A stretch of DNA of 64,000 bases from Rhizobium sp. CC-YZS058 (GCF_034720595.1 NZ_JAYESJ010000001.1:2501-66500); one strand, 5' to 3'. Positions 24,963 to 35,655 are shown, numbered from the stretch's first letter. Translations and numbers: made by a program. The notes: a model not told the origin generated them from the letters alone.

Positions 24963-26155
24963 AAGGTGCTCCGTGCCGCCGCCTTGTCCCAGCCGGGCGC
25001 CAGGCGGACATGTTTGATCGCGCGTCGATGATAGGTGTAGGCGAGCTGCAGCGTGCCGTCCGGCGCCTCCAGCAGCCAGGGGTAGGACATTTCGAGGTTC
25101 CGCCCGTCGGTGGAGTCGTTGGAAAGGCACGTGCCGGGCCCGTCCTCCACGATCAGGCGCGAGGGGAAGCTGCGGCCGCCATCCTCCGACAGGCAGAGCG
25201 AGACCGGCGCGCGCGGCACGCCCCAGATCGGCACGCAGCCGCCGGCCGGGTCAGCATCCGGCCGCTCGTCGGCCTCGCCGAGCTCGTCATAGAGCGAGGC
25301 CCGGCGCGCGCTGGACATCTCGGCGTTGACCGGGTTGCAGATCATGGCCAGGCGGCCATCCTTCAAGCGGATCACGGCGATGGAGGAATTGTTGTTGGGC
25401 ACGTCGGTCGCTTCCGGAACCGACCATGTGCGCCCGCCATCGCGGCTTTCTGTGCGGTAGACGAAATCGGCCTGGCGGCGGCGGAAGAAGGCGGCGAGAT
25501 GCGCGCCGCCGAGCGAGACCGGGCTCATATGCACGCAGCCGATCGAGCTCTCGAGTGCGTCGAGCTGCCAGCTCTCGCCCTGATCGGTGGAAAGGGCGAC
25601 GGCGGCGGTGTCGTGGCTGCCGTTCCATTTCTGGCCCGGCCGCTGGACGCAGCGGAAGATCGGCAGAAGCCAGGCGCCATCCTCGCGGATGACCGGAGCG
25701 GCGCGCACGAAGCAGCCGCGCGGCAGGTCGAGATATCTCCCGCCGGGCGCGCGCAGTGCTGTCGGATCGGCCTCCTCGCAGAGAACCTCCACCATGCGGA
25801 TCCGGCACTCGTCCTGGTTTCCGGAAGGTTGCGAGGTGTGGAACAGGATCAGTCGTCCGTCCGGTGCGTTGAAGAGCACCGGGTTCTGCTCGGAATGGGC
25901 GGCATCGTCGCTCAGGCGCTGGGGCGGCCCCCATTGAGATGCGCCGGGCAGAAGCACGGAAGCGAAGATCGAAATATCGGACTTGCCTTCCAGCGTACCG
26001 CCGAACCAGGCGCAGAGGAGCGCGCCGTCGGCACGCTGTGTCAGGAAGGCCGCGTGGTTCTGGATCATCGGCGAAGGGAGCAGCGCTTCCGCGCGCTTCG
26101 GCGTAGTTTGACTGAGAGCGCCGGTCATGGCGCGAGCGATTTCATCAGGGGTCAT
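24959..26155 (-). CDS. Sialidase-like BNR-repeat protein
   Basis: A six-bladed propeller protein of about 398 aa in the exo-alpha-sialidase/BNR family. Three Asp-box motifs are visible: [16 protein letters not shown] and SEDGGRSF. There is no signal peptide, so it is probably cytoplasmic, unlike secreted sialidases. The start at 26155 is preferred for GAGGAG just upstream; an ATG at 26182 is possible. It is first in the operon with pdxA2 and the Fe-ADH (4-bp overlap). True sialidase activity is doubtful; it may hydrolyse or rearrange a sugar-acid precursor feeding the C4 route. Confidence 0.8.
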   Translation of the reverse strand: MTPDEIARAMTGALSQTTPKRAEALLPSPMIQNHAAFLTQRADGALLCAWFGGTLEGKSDISIFASVLLPGASQWGPPQRLSDDAAHSEQNPVLFNAPDGRLILFHTSQPSGNQDECRIRMVEVLCEEADPTALRAPGGRYLDLPRGCFVRAAPVIREDGAWLLPIFRCVQRPGQKWNGSHDTAAVALSTDQGESWQLDALESSIGCVHMSPVSLGGAHLAAFFRRRQADFVYRTESRDGGRTWSVPEATDVPNNNSSIAVIRLKDGRLAMICNPVNAEMSSARRASLYDELGEADERPDADPAGGCVPIWGVPRAPVSLCLSEDGGRSFPSRLIVEDGPGTCLSNDSTDGRNLEMSYPWLLEAPDGTLQLAYTYHRRAIKHVRLAPGWDKAAARSTL

Positions 26156-26459
26156 CGGGATCTCCTCGCACTCAAAAGCCACGCGTTTCGAGGAGTTGTC
26201 AAGTTTTATGATGTTGGCGTTCCGGGTGTTAACCCGTTATGAGTTCGGAAAATATAGGTAGAACAATAGGTTGAGTTTAGGATTTTTCGTGCTGCACCTT
26301 TACAGGATAAAAACAATTGACAAACTTGTACGGACGAACGATGGTAAGTCGATACTGGCAAGAGGAAGCCGGGGCCGGCGGAATCAGGCGCGATGCCGAA
26401 CAGGGGCAGCCTCTGTGTTTCGCCAAGGCCGACGCAAGGATCGATAGGGAGGAAATATC
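26156..26459. promoter_or_regulatory. Divergent control region, sialidase operon and ABC operon
   Basis: This is about 304 bp, more AT-rich than its surroundings, with no gene. It must hold both promoters. A consensus -35 TTGACA lies at 26317-26322 toward the ABC operon, with no clear -10. The element ACAATTGACA here resembles ACATTGACA in the DUF1537 kinase promoter, so the same FCD regulator may bind both. Confidence 0.5.
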
Positions 26460-27974
26460 GTGAAAAGATCACTCGTTCTGGGGGCTCTGCTCCTCAGTAC
26501 CGCCATCAACCCGGTCGCCATGACCCCGGCCTATGCCGCGTCCGGCCCGATCAAGATCGTGCTTGCCGAAGAGGCCGACCTGCTCGAGCCCTGCATGGCG
26601 ACGCGCTCCAATATCGGCCGCATCATCATGGAGAATGTCAGCGAAACGCTGACCGAGCTCGATGTGCGCGGCGACAAGGGCGTTACCCCCCGCCTTGCCG
26701 AGAAGTGGGAGCAGAATGCCGATGGCTCCTGGCGCTTCCACCTGCGCCAGAACGTCACGTTTTCCGACGGTACCGGTTTCGACGCCAAGGATGTCAAGCA
26801 CAGCTTCGACCGGATCCTGAGCGACAAGAATGCCTGCGAATCCCGCCGCTATTTCGGTGGCATCAAGATCGAGGCCAAGATCGTCGACGACCATACGATC
26901 GACTTCAATGCCGATCCGGTTCAGCCGATCCTGCCGCTCCTGATGTCGCTCGTCACCATCGTGCCGGAAGAAACGCCGCTCGAATTCATCCGCGAGCCGG
27001 TCGGTACCGGTCCCTACAAGCTCAGCAACTGGACGCCCGGCCAGCAGATCGTGCTGACCGCACGTGACGATTACTGGGGCGCCAAGCCGGATGTGACCGA
27101 GGCCACCTATCTCTTCCGCGCCGATCCCTCCGTCCGCGCTGCGATGGTCCAGGCCGGCGAAGCCGATATCGCCCCATCGATCTCGCAGACCGAAGCCACC
27201 AACCCGGCGACCGACCTGTCCTATCTCGACAGTGAAACCGTCTATCTGCGCATCGACCACAATATCCCGCCGCTGACCGACGTCCGGGTTCGCCGCGCGC
27301 TGAACATGGCGATCGACCGCCAGGCCTTCCTCGGCACGCTGGTGCCGGAAAGCGCCGTGCCGGCCACTGCCATCGTGCCGCCGACGACGCTCGGCTGGAA
27401 CCCGGATGTCAAGCAGTTCCCTTACGATCCGGAAGGCGCCAAGAAGCTGCTCGAAGAGGCGAAGGCGGCCGGCGTTCCGGTCGAAACGCCGATCACCATC
27501 ATCGCCCGTTCGGCCAATTTCCCGAACGTCACCGAGATCATGGAAGCGATCCAGGGCCAGCTGCAGGATGTCGGCTTCAAGATCGACCTGAAGTTCGTCG
27601 AAGTGGCGGAGCATGAGGGCTATTATTCCAAGCCCTTCAAGGAAGGCCGCGGCCCGATCCTCGTCGCCGCCTCGCACGACAACTCCAAGGGCGACCCGTC
27701 CTTCTCGATGTTCTTCAAATATGCATCGGAAGGCACGCAGTCCGGCTTCTCCGACCCCAAGGTGGACGATCTGATCAAGCGGGCCTCGGCGGCTGTCGGC
27801 GACGAGCGTGCCAAGCTCTGGTCTGAGCTGATTGCCTATCTGCATGACGATGTGGTGGCCGACGTCCTGCTCTTCCACATGGTCGGCTTCGCCCGTGTCT
27901 CGGAGCGGCTGGAGTTCACGCCGACGATCGCGACCAACTCGACGCTGCAGCTGTCGGACATCAAGATCAAGTAA
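26460..27974 (+). CDS. Dipeptide/oligopeptide-type ABC substrate-binding protein
   Basis: A 504-aa family 5 (SBP_bac_5) periplasmic protein. The signal peptide covers residues 1-27 (cleavage after AYA). Family motifs include EPVGTGPYKLSNWTPGQQIV and RVRRALNMAIDRQAF. The GTG start follows GGGAGGAAATATC. It begins an operon of binding protein, two permeases, a fused ATPase and a DHDPS-family enzyme. Family 5 proteins bind peptides, opines, nickel or oligosaccharides. The neighbouring C4 acid and sialidase-like genes suggest a sugar-derived compound instead of peptide, but that is inference. Confidence 0.92.
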   Translation: MKRSLVLGALLLSTAINPVAMTPAYAASGPIKIVLAEEADLLEPCMATRSNIGRIIMENVSETLTELDVRGDKGVTPRLAEKWEQNADGSWRFHLRQNVTFSDGTGFDAKDVKHSFDRILSDKNACESRRYFGGIKIEAKIVDDHTIDFNADPVQPILPLLMSLVTIVPEETPLEFIREPVGTGPYKLSNWTPGQQIVLTARDDYWGAKPDVTEATYLFRADPSVRAAMVQAGEADIAPSISQTEATNPATDLSYLDSETVYLRIDHNIPPLTDVRVRRALNMAIDRQAFLGTLVPESAVPATAIVPPTTLGWNPDVKQFPYDPEGAKKLLEEAKAAGVPVETPITIIARSANFPNVTEIMEAIQGQLQDVGFKIDLKFVEVAEHEGYYSKPFKEGRGPILVAASHDNSKGDPSFSMFFKYASEGTQSGFSDPKVDDLIKRASAAVGDERAKLWSELIAYLHDDVVADVLLFHMVGFARVSERLEFTPTIATNSTLQLSDIKIK

Positions 27975-27981
27975 GACCCAG

Positions 27982-28008
27982 CAGACGGGCGCCTGCCGCG
28001 CCCGTCTG
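27982..28008 (+). other. Stem-loop after the binding-protein gene
   Basis: An 11-bp perfect stem (27982-27992 with 27998-28008) around CTGCC, ten bases after the stop and with no T-run. Such structures usually protect the upstream mRNA, so that binding protein is made in excess over permeases. Confidence 0.7.
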
Positions 28009-28057
28009 CATCCCGGTTCGGCGACATGACTGCGCCGTTGCCCTCATCGAGGATGCC

Positions 28058-28972
28058 ATGTCCAGCTTCATTCGAAAGCGCGCCGTCGCCAGTCTGATTT
28101 CTCTCGTCGGGCTTATCGTGCTCGTCTTCTTCCTCTCGCGCCTGACCGGCGATCCGGCAGCACTCTTCCTGCCGGTCGAAGCCTCGGCCGAGCTCAAGCA
28201 ACAGTTCCGCGAGCTGCACGGTCTCAATGATCCGCTGCTCCTGCAGTTCGCCCGCTATGTCGGCGATGTCATGACCGGCGACTTCGGCGAATCGCTGCGC
28301 AAGGCGCGTCCCGCGCTCGATGTCGTGCTCGAAGCCTTCGTCTGGACGCTCTGGCTCGCCGTCATCACCATGACCCTCGTCACCGGCGCCGCGATCCTGG
28401 TCGGCTCGCTCGCCGCCTTCCGCGCCGGCGGCTTCTTCGATCGCCTGTCTTCGGTCGTCTCGCTCATCGGTGCCTCGGTGCCGGATTTCTGGCTGGCGAT
28501 CGTCGCCATCGTCGTCTTCTCGATCAATCTCGCCTGGCTGCCCACCTCCGGCACCGGCTCGATCTGGCATTGGATCCTGCCGATCAGCGTGCTCTTCGTC
28601 CGCCCCTTCGGCATCATCGTCCAGATCGTGCGCGGCGCGATGATCGGCGCGCTGTCTTCGGCCTATGTGAAGACCGCCCGCGCCAAGGGCGTCAAATCCG
28701 GGCCGATCATCTTCGTCCATGCGCTGCGCAACGCCATGCTGCCGATCATCACCGTCATCGGCGACCAGGCGGCAAGCCTGCTCAACGGCGCGGTGGTGGT
28801 GGAAACCATCTTCGGCTTTCCGGGCGTCGGCAAGCTGATGATCGACAGCATCCTGCAGCGCGACTTCAACGTGGTGCTTGCGGCGATCCTGGTCACCGCG
28901 CTCGCCATCTTCCTCATGAACCTGCTGATCGACCTTGCTTATGCCTTGCTCGATCCGCGCATCCGTCACTGA
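28058..28972 (+). CDS. ABC permease, DppB type
   Basis: A 304-aa inner-membrane permease with six hydrophobic segments. The first is RKRAVASLISLVGLIVLVFF. The DppB-type conserved loop LSSAYVKTARAKGV and the EAA-like segment VHALRNAMLPIITVIGDQ are where the ATPase docks, followed by VVETIFGFPGVGKLM. It is the second gene of the importer operon, eight bases before the next permease. Confidence 0.94.
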   Translation: MSSFIRKRAVASLISLVGLIVLVFFLSRLTGDPAALFLPVEASAELKQQFRELHGLNDPLLLQFARYVGDVMTGDFGESLRKARPALDVVLEAFVWTLWLAVITMTLVTGAAILVGSLAAFRAGGFFDRLSSVVSLIGASVPDFWLAIVAIVVFSINLAWLPTSGTGSIWHWILPISVLFVRPFGIIVQIVRGAMIGALSSAYVKTARAKGVKSGPIIFVHALRNAMLPIITVIGDQAASLLNGAVVVETIFGFPGVGKLMIDSILQRDFNVVLAAILVTALAIFLMNLLIDLAYALLDPRIRH

Positions 28973-28980
28973 GGGCCGCC

Positions 28981-29896
28981 ATGACGATCCACACGATCGA
29001 AACTGTTCCTGCGGCCGAACCATCGGCTCCCGTCCGCTTCGTCCGCATGCTCTGGGCCGACAAGTTCGCGCTCTGCGCGGCGCTGTTCCTTCTCCTCATC
29101 CTCGTGCTTGCCATCATCGGCCCGCACTGGATGGGCGATCTCGCCACCAAGCAGAACCTGCGCGGGCGCAACGCCGCCCCCTTCGACTGGTCGCGCGGCA
29201 TCGTCTGGTGGATGGGGGCGGATGCTCTCGGCCGGCCGCTGCTCGCCCGCATCGTCGTCGCCACGCAGAACACGATGATGGTGGCGGCAGGCGCCGTCGC
29301 GCTCTCGGCGATCACCGGCACGCTGTTGGGTCTGATCGCCGGCTTCTCCTCGCCGCGCGTCAATCAGGTCATCATGCGTCTTGCCGACGTCATCATGTCC
29401 TTCCCCTCGCTGCTGATCGCGGTTCTCGTTCTCTACATGCTCGGTGCTTCGATCCTGAACCTGATGGTCGTGCTGGCGATCACGCGTATTCCCGTCTACC
29501 TGCGCACCACGCGCGCCGAAGTGCTGGAGATCCGCGAGCGCATGTTCGTGCAGGCGGCGCGCGTCATGGGTGCCTCCTCCAAACGCATTCTCTTCCGCCA
29601 CATCCTGCCGGTCGTCATCCCGACGCTGACCACGCTGGCGACGCTCGATTTCGCCTATGTCATGCTGGCCGAAAGCGCGCTCTCCTTCCTCGGCATCGGC
29701 ATTCAGCCGCCGGAGATCACCTGGGGGCTGATGATTGCCCAGGGGCGGCAATACCTGCAGAACGCCTGGTGGCTGTCCTTCTGGCCGGGTCTCGCCATCA
29801 TCCTGACCACCATGTCGCTCAACCTCCTGTCCAACTGGATGCGCATCGCGCTCGATCCGGTGCAGCGCTGGCGTCTGGAAATGAGGGGCCGCAAAC

Positions 29897-29904
<8 letters not shown>
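28981..29904 (+). CDS. ABC permease, DppC type
   Basis: A 307-aa permease with an N-terminal OppC-type hydrophobic segment (about residues 31-48) followed by a periplasmic loop holding GRNAAPFDWSRGIVWWMGAD, where family members usually have GTDxxGRD. The EAA-like docking segment is VQAARVMGASSKRILFRHIL. It ends within the ATPase gene by an eight-base overlap. The frame continues upstream inside the first permease, but the ATG at 28981 gives the family N-terminus. Confidence 0.93.
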
Positions 29905-31507
<1,603 letters not shown>

Positions 31508-31545
31508 GCCCAATCGGGCCGGGCGCATCAGCAACAGGAGTTTTC

Positions 31546-32427
31546 ATGTCCAAGAAGGCCTTCGTGGCGCTCGTCACCTGCTTCAACGAGGACGAGACGA
31601 TCAATTTCGCCGCGACGCGCGCCCAAGTGCGCCGCCAGGTCGAGGCCGGCAACAACATCATGTGCGCCGGCACCAATGGCGATTTCTCGGCGCTCACTCA
31701 TGATGAAAAGGTGCGGCTGACCGAGGAGGTGGTCGACGAGGTCGGCGGCCGCGTCGATGTCATCGTCAATGCCGGCATGCCCGCCACCTTCGAGACGCTG
31801 AAACTCGCGCGGGAATTCGACCGGATCGGCGTCACCGGCATAGCCGTCATCACGCCCTTCTTCATCGCCTGCACGCAGGAGGGCCTCGTTCGCCATTTCT
31901 CGACGGTGGCCGATGCCGTCTCGACACCGATCTATCTCTACGACATCCCGGCCCGAACCCAGAACCATATCGAGCCGGCAACCGCCGAGCGTCTTTCCGC
32001 CCACGGCAATATTGCGGGGATCAAGGATTCCGGCGGCGCCAAGGAGACGCTGGAGGCCTATCTGGCGATCTCCGCCCGCGTGCCGGGCTTCGAAGTCTAT
32101 TCCGGCCCGGATCATCTGGTGCTCTGGTCGCTGCAGAACGGAGCTGCCGGCTGCATTTCCGGCCTCGGCAACGCCATGCCGAAGGTTCTCTCGGGAATCC
32201 TCGCCGCCTACAATGCCGGCGACATGGCCGAGGCCGAGCGTCAGCAGGAGATCTTCACCCGCTTCCGCACCGATCTCTACGGCCTGGGCTTCCCGCCGGC
32301 GCTCGTCAAGCGCGCCCTCTACCTCACCGACCCCTCCGTCGGCGCCAGCCGCCAACCCGCCCTCCTGCCCGATCCCGAACAGGACAGGCAGATCGCGGAG
32401 ATTTTGGCGCGTTATGAATTGGCGTAG
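31546..32427 (+). CDS. DapA/NanA-family (DHDPS superfamily) lyase or aldolase
   Basis: A 293-aa TIM-barrel enzyme of the class I pyruvate-dependent aldolase/lyase family. The Schiff-base Lys is Lys160 in AGIKDSGG and the catalytic Tyr is Tyr132 in YLYDIPART. The pyruvate carboxylate loop is GTNGDF (residues 42-47) where DapA has GTTGE. It probably does not make dihydrodipicolinate; family members also cleave N-acetylneuraminate, 2-keto-3-deoxygluconate and related 2-keto acids. As the last gene of the ABC operon, it probably splits the imported compound or a derivative into pyruvate and an aldehyde. Confidence 0.88.
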   Translation: MSKKAFVALVTCFNEDETINFAATRAQVRRQVEAGNNIMCAGTNGDFSALTHDEKVRLTEEVVDEVGGRVDVIVNAGMPATFETLKLAREFDRIGVTGIAVITPFFIACTQEGLVRHFSTVADAVSTPIYLYDIPARTQNHIEPATAERLSAHGNIAGIKDSGGAKETLEAYLAISARVPGFEVYSGPDHLVLWSLQNGAAGCISGLGNAMPKVLSGILAAYNAGDMAEAERQQEIFTRFRTDLYGLGFPPALVKRALYLTDPSVGASRQPALLPDPEQDRQIAEILARYELA

Positions 32428-32573
32428 AGGCGAGTGGCTTCCGGTCCGGCAGGGTGAACGCGCGACATCGCAGAGAATTTCCCTTTCCCGTTAGACAAAA
32501 CTCTCCTATTTTAGTGGTCGATCATTTCAGCGTTGAGCGACGACACTGGAGATAGCCAAAGGGTTTATGGGAG

Positions 32574-33098
32574 ATGGCCTATACGCCACAGCACATCGCC
32601 AACTATTTTCTTGAAAGGGCTGAGCGTGAAGGCGTTCGCGTGTCGCCGCTCAAGCTGATCAAGCTCGTTTATATCGCCTATGGATGGAATTTGGCTCTCG
32701 TCGGTGACAAGCTTTTCGACGAGCCGATCGAGGCATGGCAGCATGGACCTGTCATTCCCTCGATCTACCATGAGTTCAAGGAGTTCGGCTCGAGCGGGAT
32801 CAATCGCCGCGCCTATGATCTCGATCTGGAGACGCTTGAGACGTTTGCGCCGCAGATCCGTGAAGATGACGAGGTGACACGCCTCGTTCTCGACCGCGTA
32901 TGGGCCGCCTACAAGCGCTTCACAGGCTGGCAGCTAAGAGAGAAAACGCATGAGGCAGGCTCTCCCTGGAGCAATGTCTATCGGGAGAACGTTCTCGGCG
33001 TCACACTCAATGATGCCGATATCAAATCGCATTTCGTTGACAAGATCGAAGGGTATCTGACCGCGGCCAACGAGATCCATGTCCGAAGGGCTTCTTGA
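32574..33098 (+). CDS. Panacea-domain (DUF4065) antitoxin-like protein
   Basis: A 174-aa protein with the DUF4065/Panacea domain near its N-terminus: ANYFLERAEREGVRVSPLKL followed by IKLVYIAYGWNLAL (residues 9-42), then EPIEAWQHGPVIPSIYHEFK and the family's WSNVYRE near 133. Panacea proteins neutralise many unrelated toxins in two-gene modules; SocA of Caulobacter, a proteolysis adaptor, is a relative. The next gene overlaps it by 20 bases, the usual layout of such a module. That partner is broken in this sequence. Confidence 0.85.
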   Translation: MAYTPQHIANYFLERAEREGVRVSPLKLIKLVYIAYGWNLALVGDKLFDEPIEAWQHGPVIPSIYHEFKEFGSSGINRRAYDLDLETLETFAPQIREDDEVTRLVLDRVWAAYKRFTGWQLREKTHEAGSPWSNVYRENVLGVTLNDADIKSHFVDKIEGYLTAANEIHVRRAS

Positions 33099-33482
33099 TA
33101 AACTCAAGGAGACCAGCGCGGCCGATCTCAGCGCAGGTGTTGCGTGGAAGGAGGGCGTGGCCGGCGCGACCTTGGAGCCGATCTATTCCCGACGACGCTT
33201 CAAATGCTTCGTCGTCACTGAAAGTGAACTTCAACAGATCGGTCTAGCCAACCTGACGGCGACAGCGACCGGTTCGCTCGGATCCGGTTTTTCGCTTTCT
33301 GGCTCGATATATACAAAGATTCGCTCCTTACGCCTGATCTGCCGAAAGAGGCGGCGTACTTTTTCACCTATGCTCGGCCCACATGCTTGTGACTTGCCAT
33401 TGTCTTCTGGTTGTTGACAGGAGGTCTTATGGTCTGGCGGCATCGTCTGGTGGAGACGTTCAAAAGCGAATCGATCGAATAG
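33079..33482 (+). pseudogene. Broken two-TM membrane partner of the Panacea protein
   Basis: From the ATG at 33079 the frame reads MSEGLLDKLKETSAADLSAG and continues into a hydrophobic segment near residues 52-68. At the T-run 33288-33292 a one-base deletion appears to have moved the frame. One added T restores GSGFFAFWLDIYKDS and then TPDLPKEAAYFFTYARP. A TGA at 33390-33392 then interrupts a second hydrophobic segment, LAIVFWLLTGGLMVW, which runs to a charged tail and stops at 33480-33482. The ancestral protein would be about 134 aa with two TM helices. If the lesions are sequencing errors the gene is intact. Read as annotated in one frame it is a 112-aa ORF ending at 33417. Confidence 0.65.
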
Positions 33483-33554
33483 GGGTCGATCGATCCTCGT
33501 CAGCATCGTTGATCAAGGATCTCGATGACATGTTCGCTGCGCGCCGCTTTCCGA

Positions 33555-33576
33555 AATTCCTATAAGATTCCTATAA
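33555..33576 (+). promoter_or_regulatory. Tandem 11-bp direct repeat, candidate KdpE site
   Basis: ATTCCTATAAG (33555-33565) is followed directly by ATTCCTATAAC (33566-33576), ten of eleven bases identical. Tandem repeats with one-helical-turn spacing are how OmpR-family regulators such as KdpE bind. It lies in the AT-rich gap before the first small ORF of the kdp operon, with no other gene nearby, so it is probably the K+-responsive control site. Confidence 0.55.
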
Positions 33577-33643
33577 CGTCGCTCGTTGCTCCGTCTCGAA
33601 TCCCTATGCGCTCCAGCTGCATATCAAGGGGCGGAGGCTGATG

Positions 33644-33730
33644 ATGGTCTCCGTTTGCAAGGACAGACCGGTGCCCTGCCTTGAGAGCTGCACCGTCCGC
33701 TGTCGCGATCCCTGCTGGAGTCCGGAGTGA
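33644..33730 (+). CDS. Possible 28-aa Cys-rich leader peptide of the kdp operon
   Basis: A 28-aa ORF beginning MVSVCKDRPVPC. Cysteines at 5, 12, 16, 20 and 24 give the pattern C-x6-C-x3-C-x3-C-x3-C. GGAGG is six bases before the ATG (a second ATG is three bases earlier). The stop overlaps the next small ORF as TGATG, so the two would be translationally coupled. I do not recognise a family. It could be a regulatory leader peptide, a metal- or redox-sensing peptide, or a chance ORF; the RBS and coupling argue for translation. Confidence 0.45.
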   Translation: MVSVCKDRPVPCLESCTVRCRDPCWSPE

Positions 33731-33813
33731 TGTTCGATCTCGTTCTGCTTGCCGTGGCCATTGGCTTCTTCGGCCTGTGCCTCGCCTATACGCGCGCCTG
33801 CGACGGGCTGTGA
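33730..33813 (+). CDS. 27-aa membrane microprotein upstream of kdpF
   Basis: A 27-aa ORF, MFDLVLLAVAIGFFGLCLAY then TRACDGL: one TM helix followed by a short charged tail with Cys24. It starts on the TGATG overlap with the Cys-rich ORF, ends ten bases before kdpF, and has typical GC-rich codons. Small one-helix proteins ending in an aromatic-x3-Cys tail precede kdpF in other kdp operons as far as I recall, but they are rarely annotated. It may be a lipid-like accessory of KdpFABC, as KdpF is. Confidence 0.65.
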   Translation: MFDLVLLAVAIGFFGLCLAYTRACDGL

Positions 33814-33823
33814 GGGCGCTGCC

Positions 33824-33913
33824 ATGCTGTTTGACTATCTGCTCAGCGGCGGCGTGACCCTCTTCCTCGCCGTCTATCTCACCTATGCCCTTCTTCGTCC
33901 CGAACGCTTCTGA
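33824..33913 (+). CDS. kdpF: KdpF, small subunit of the K+ ATPase
   Basis: A 29-aa single-helix protein, [20 protein letters not shown] then YALLRPERF. The closing ALLRPERF is the KdpF signature. KdpF stabilises the KdpABC complex in the inner membrane. It lies between the 27-aa microprotein and kdpA, in the canonical position. Confidence 0.93.
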   Translation: MLFDYLLSGGVTLFLAVYLTYALLRPERF

Positions 33914-33948
33914 CGCGCTGCGTCGGGCTGCTTGAAAGTCCATGTCCC

Positions 33949-35652
33949 ATGACCGTCTTTGGATGGCTTCAGATCCTTCTGTTCTGCGGGCTGCTGCTGC
34001 TGCTCGTCAAACCGCTCGGCGCCTATATGACGCGGGTCTTCTCCGGCGAGCGCACGCTGCTTTCGCCCCTTCTTTCGCCCGTCGAGCGCGGCCTCTACGC
34101 CGTGGCCGGCACGCATGAGCGGGAGGAGCAGCATTGGACGGCCTATGCCGTCTCGCTGCTCCTCTTCAATCTCATGGGCGTGCTGCTGCTTTATGGCCTG
34201 CTTCGCCTGCAGGACATGCTGCCGCTCAATCCGGCCGGGCTTCCCGCAGTCGGCCCGGAGCTTGCCTTCAACACGGCCGTCAGCTTCGTCACCAACACCA
34301 ATTGGCAGAGCTATGGCGGCGAGGCGACCATGTCCTACCTCTCGCAGATGGCGGGCCTCGCGGTGCAGAATTTCGTCTCCGCCGCCACCGGCATGGCCAT
34401 CGCCATCGCCCTCATCCGCGCCTTCTCCCGCGCATCCGCCAAGGCGATCGGCAATTTCTGGGTCGATATGACCCGGGCGACCCTTTATATCCTGCTGCCG
34501 CTCTGCATCCTGCTGACGCTTGCCTATGTGGCGCTGGGCGTTCCGCAGACCTTCGGCCCCGCGGTCAGCGCCACGACGCTCGAAGGGGCTGAGCAGACGA
34601 TTGCCGTCGGCCCAGTCGCCTCGCAGCTTGCCATCAAGATGCTCGGCACCAATGGCGGCGGCTTCTTCAACGCCAATTCCGCCCATCCGTTCGAAAACCC
34701 GGATGCCATCTCCAACATGCTGCAGATGCTGTCGATCTTCGCGATCGGCGCCGCCTTTACGCATGTCTTCGGCCGCATGGTCGGCAACGAGCGGCAGGGC
34801 TGGGCGATTCTTTCGGCCATGGGCGTTCTGTTCCTCGTCGGCGTCGCCGTCGTCTATTGGGCGGAAGCGGCCGGCAACCCGCTGCTGAACGGCCTTGGCC
34901 TGACAGGCGGCAATATGGAAGGCAAGGAGGTCCGCTTCGGCATCGCTCTCTCGGCGCTGTTCTCGGTGATCACCACCGCCGCCTCCTGCGGCGCGGTCAA
35001 TGCCATGCATGGCTCGTTCACGGCGCTGGGCGGCCTGATCCCGCTCATCAACATGCAACTCGGCGAAGTGATTGTCGGCGGTGTGGGCGCCGGGTTCTAC
35101 GGCATCGTTCTCTTCATCGTCATCGCCATCTTCGTCGCAGGCCTCATGGTCGGCCGTACGCCCGAATATCTGGGAAAGAAGATCGAGGCGAAGGAAATGA
35201 AGATGGCCGTGCTGGCCATTCTCTGCCTGCCGCTCGCCATGCTGCTCTTCACCGCGGTGGCGGCCATCCTGCCTTCGGCGGTAGCGTCGATCGGCACCGC
35301 CGGCCCGCACGGCTTCTCGGAGATCCTCTACGCCTATACCTCCGCAGCCGCCAACAACGGCTCGGCTTTCGGCGGGCTCTCGGCCAACACGCCCTGGTTC
35401 AACATCACGCTTGGCCTCGGCATGCTGATGGGGCGCTTCCTGGTCATCATCCCGGCCCTCGCCATTGCAGGCTCGCTTGTGTCCAAGAAGACGGTTCCCG
35501 CCTCGGCCGGCACCTTCCCGACGGATGGTCCGCTCTTCGTCGGCCTGCTCGTCGGCACCATCGTCATCGTCGGCGGCCTGACCTTCCTGCCCTCGCTGGC
35601 GCTCGGCCCCGTGGTGGAACATCTGGCGATGCTGGCCGGGCAAACCTTCTAA
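33949..35652 (+). CDS. kdpA: K+-transporting ATPase subunit A
   Basis: A 567-aa polytopic subunit that forms the K+ channel part of KdpFABC. The four selectivity-filter-like P-loops are visible, including [14 protein letters not shown] near residue 112, [20 protein letters not shown] near 228, and [11 protein letters not shown] near 465. The length matches E. coli KdpA (557). K+ enters here and passes by an intersubunit tunnel to KdpB. The operon is induced by low K+ or osmotic upshift through KdpDE. Confidence 0.97.
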   Translation: MTVFGWLQILLFCGLLLLLVKPLGAYMTRVFSGERTLLSPLLSPVERGLYAVAGTHEREEQHWTAYAVSLLLFNLMGVLLLYGLLRLQDMLPLNPAGLPAVGPELAFNTAVSFVTNTNWQSYGGEATMSYLSQMAGLAVQNFVSAATGMAIAIALIRAFSRASAKAIGNFWVDMTRATLYILLPLCILLTLAYVALGVPQTFGPAVSATTLEGAEQTIAVGPVASQLAIKMLGTNGGGFFNANSAHPFENPDAISNMLQMLSIFAIGAAFTHVFGRMVGNERQGWAILSAMGVLFLVGVAVVYWAEAAGNPLLNGLGLTGGNMEGKEVRFGIALSALFSVITTAASCGAVNAMHGSFTALGGLIPLINMQLGEVIVGGVGAGFYGIVLFIVIAIFVAGLMVGRTPEYLGKKIEAKEMKMAVLAILCLPLAMLLFTAVAAILPSAVASIGTAGPHGFSEILYAYTSAAANNGSAFGGLSANTPWFNITLGLGMLMGRFLVIIPALAIAGSLVSKKTVPASAGTFPTDGPLFVGLLVGTIVIVGGLTFLPSLALGPVVEHLAMLAGQTF

Positions 35653-35655
35653 GGG

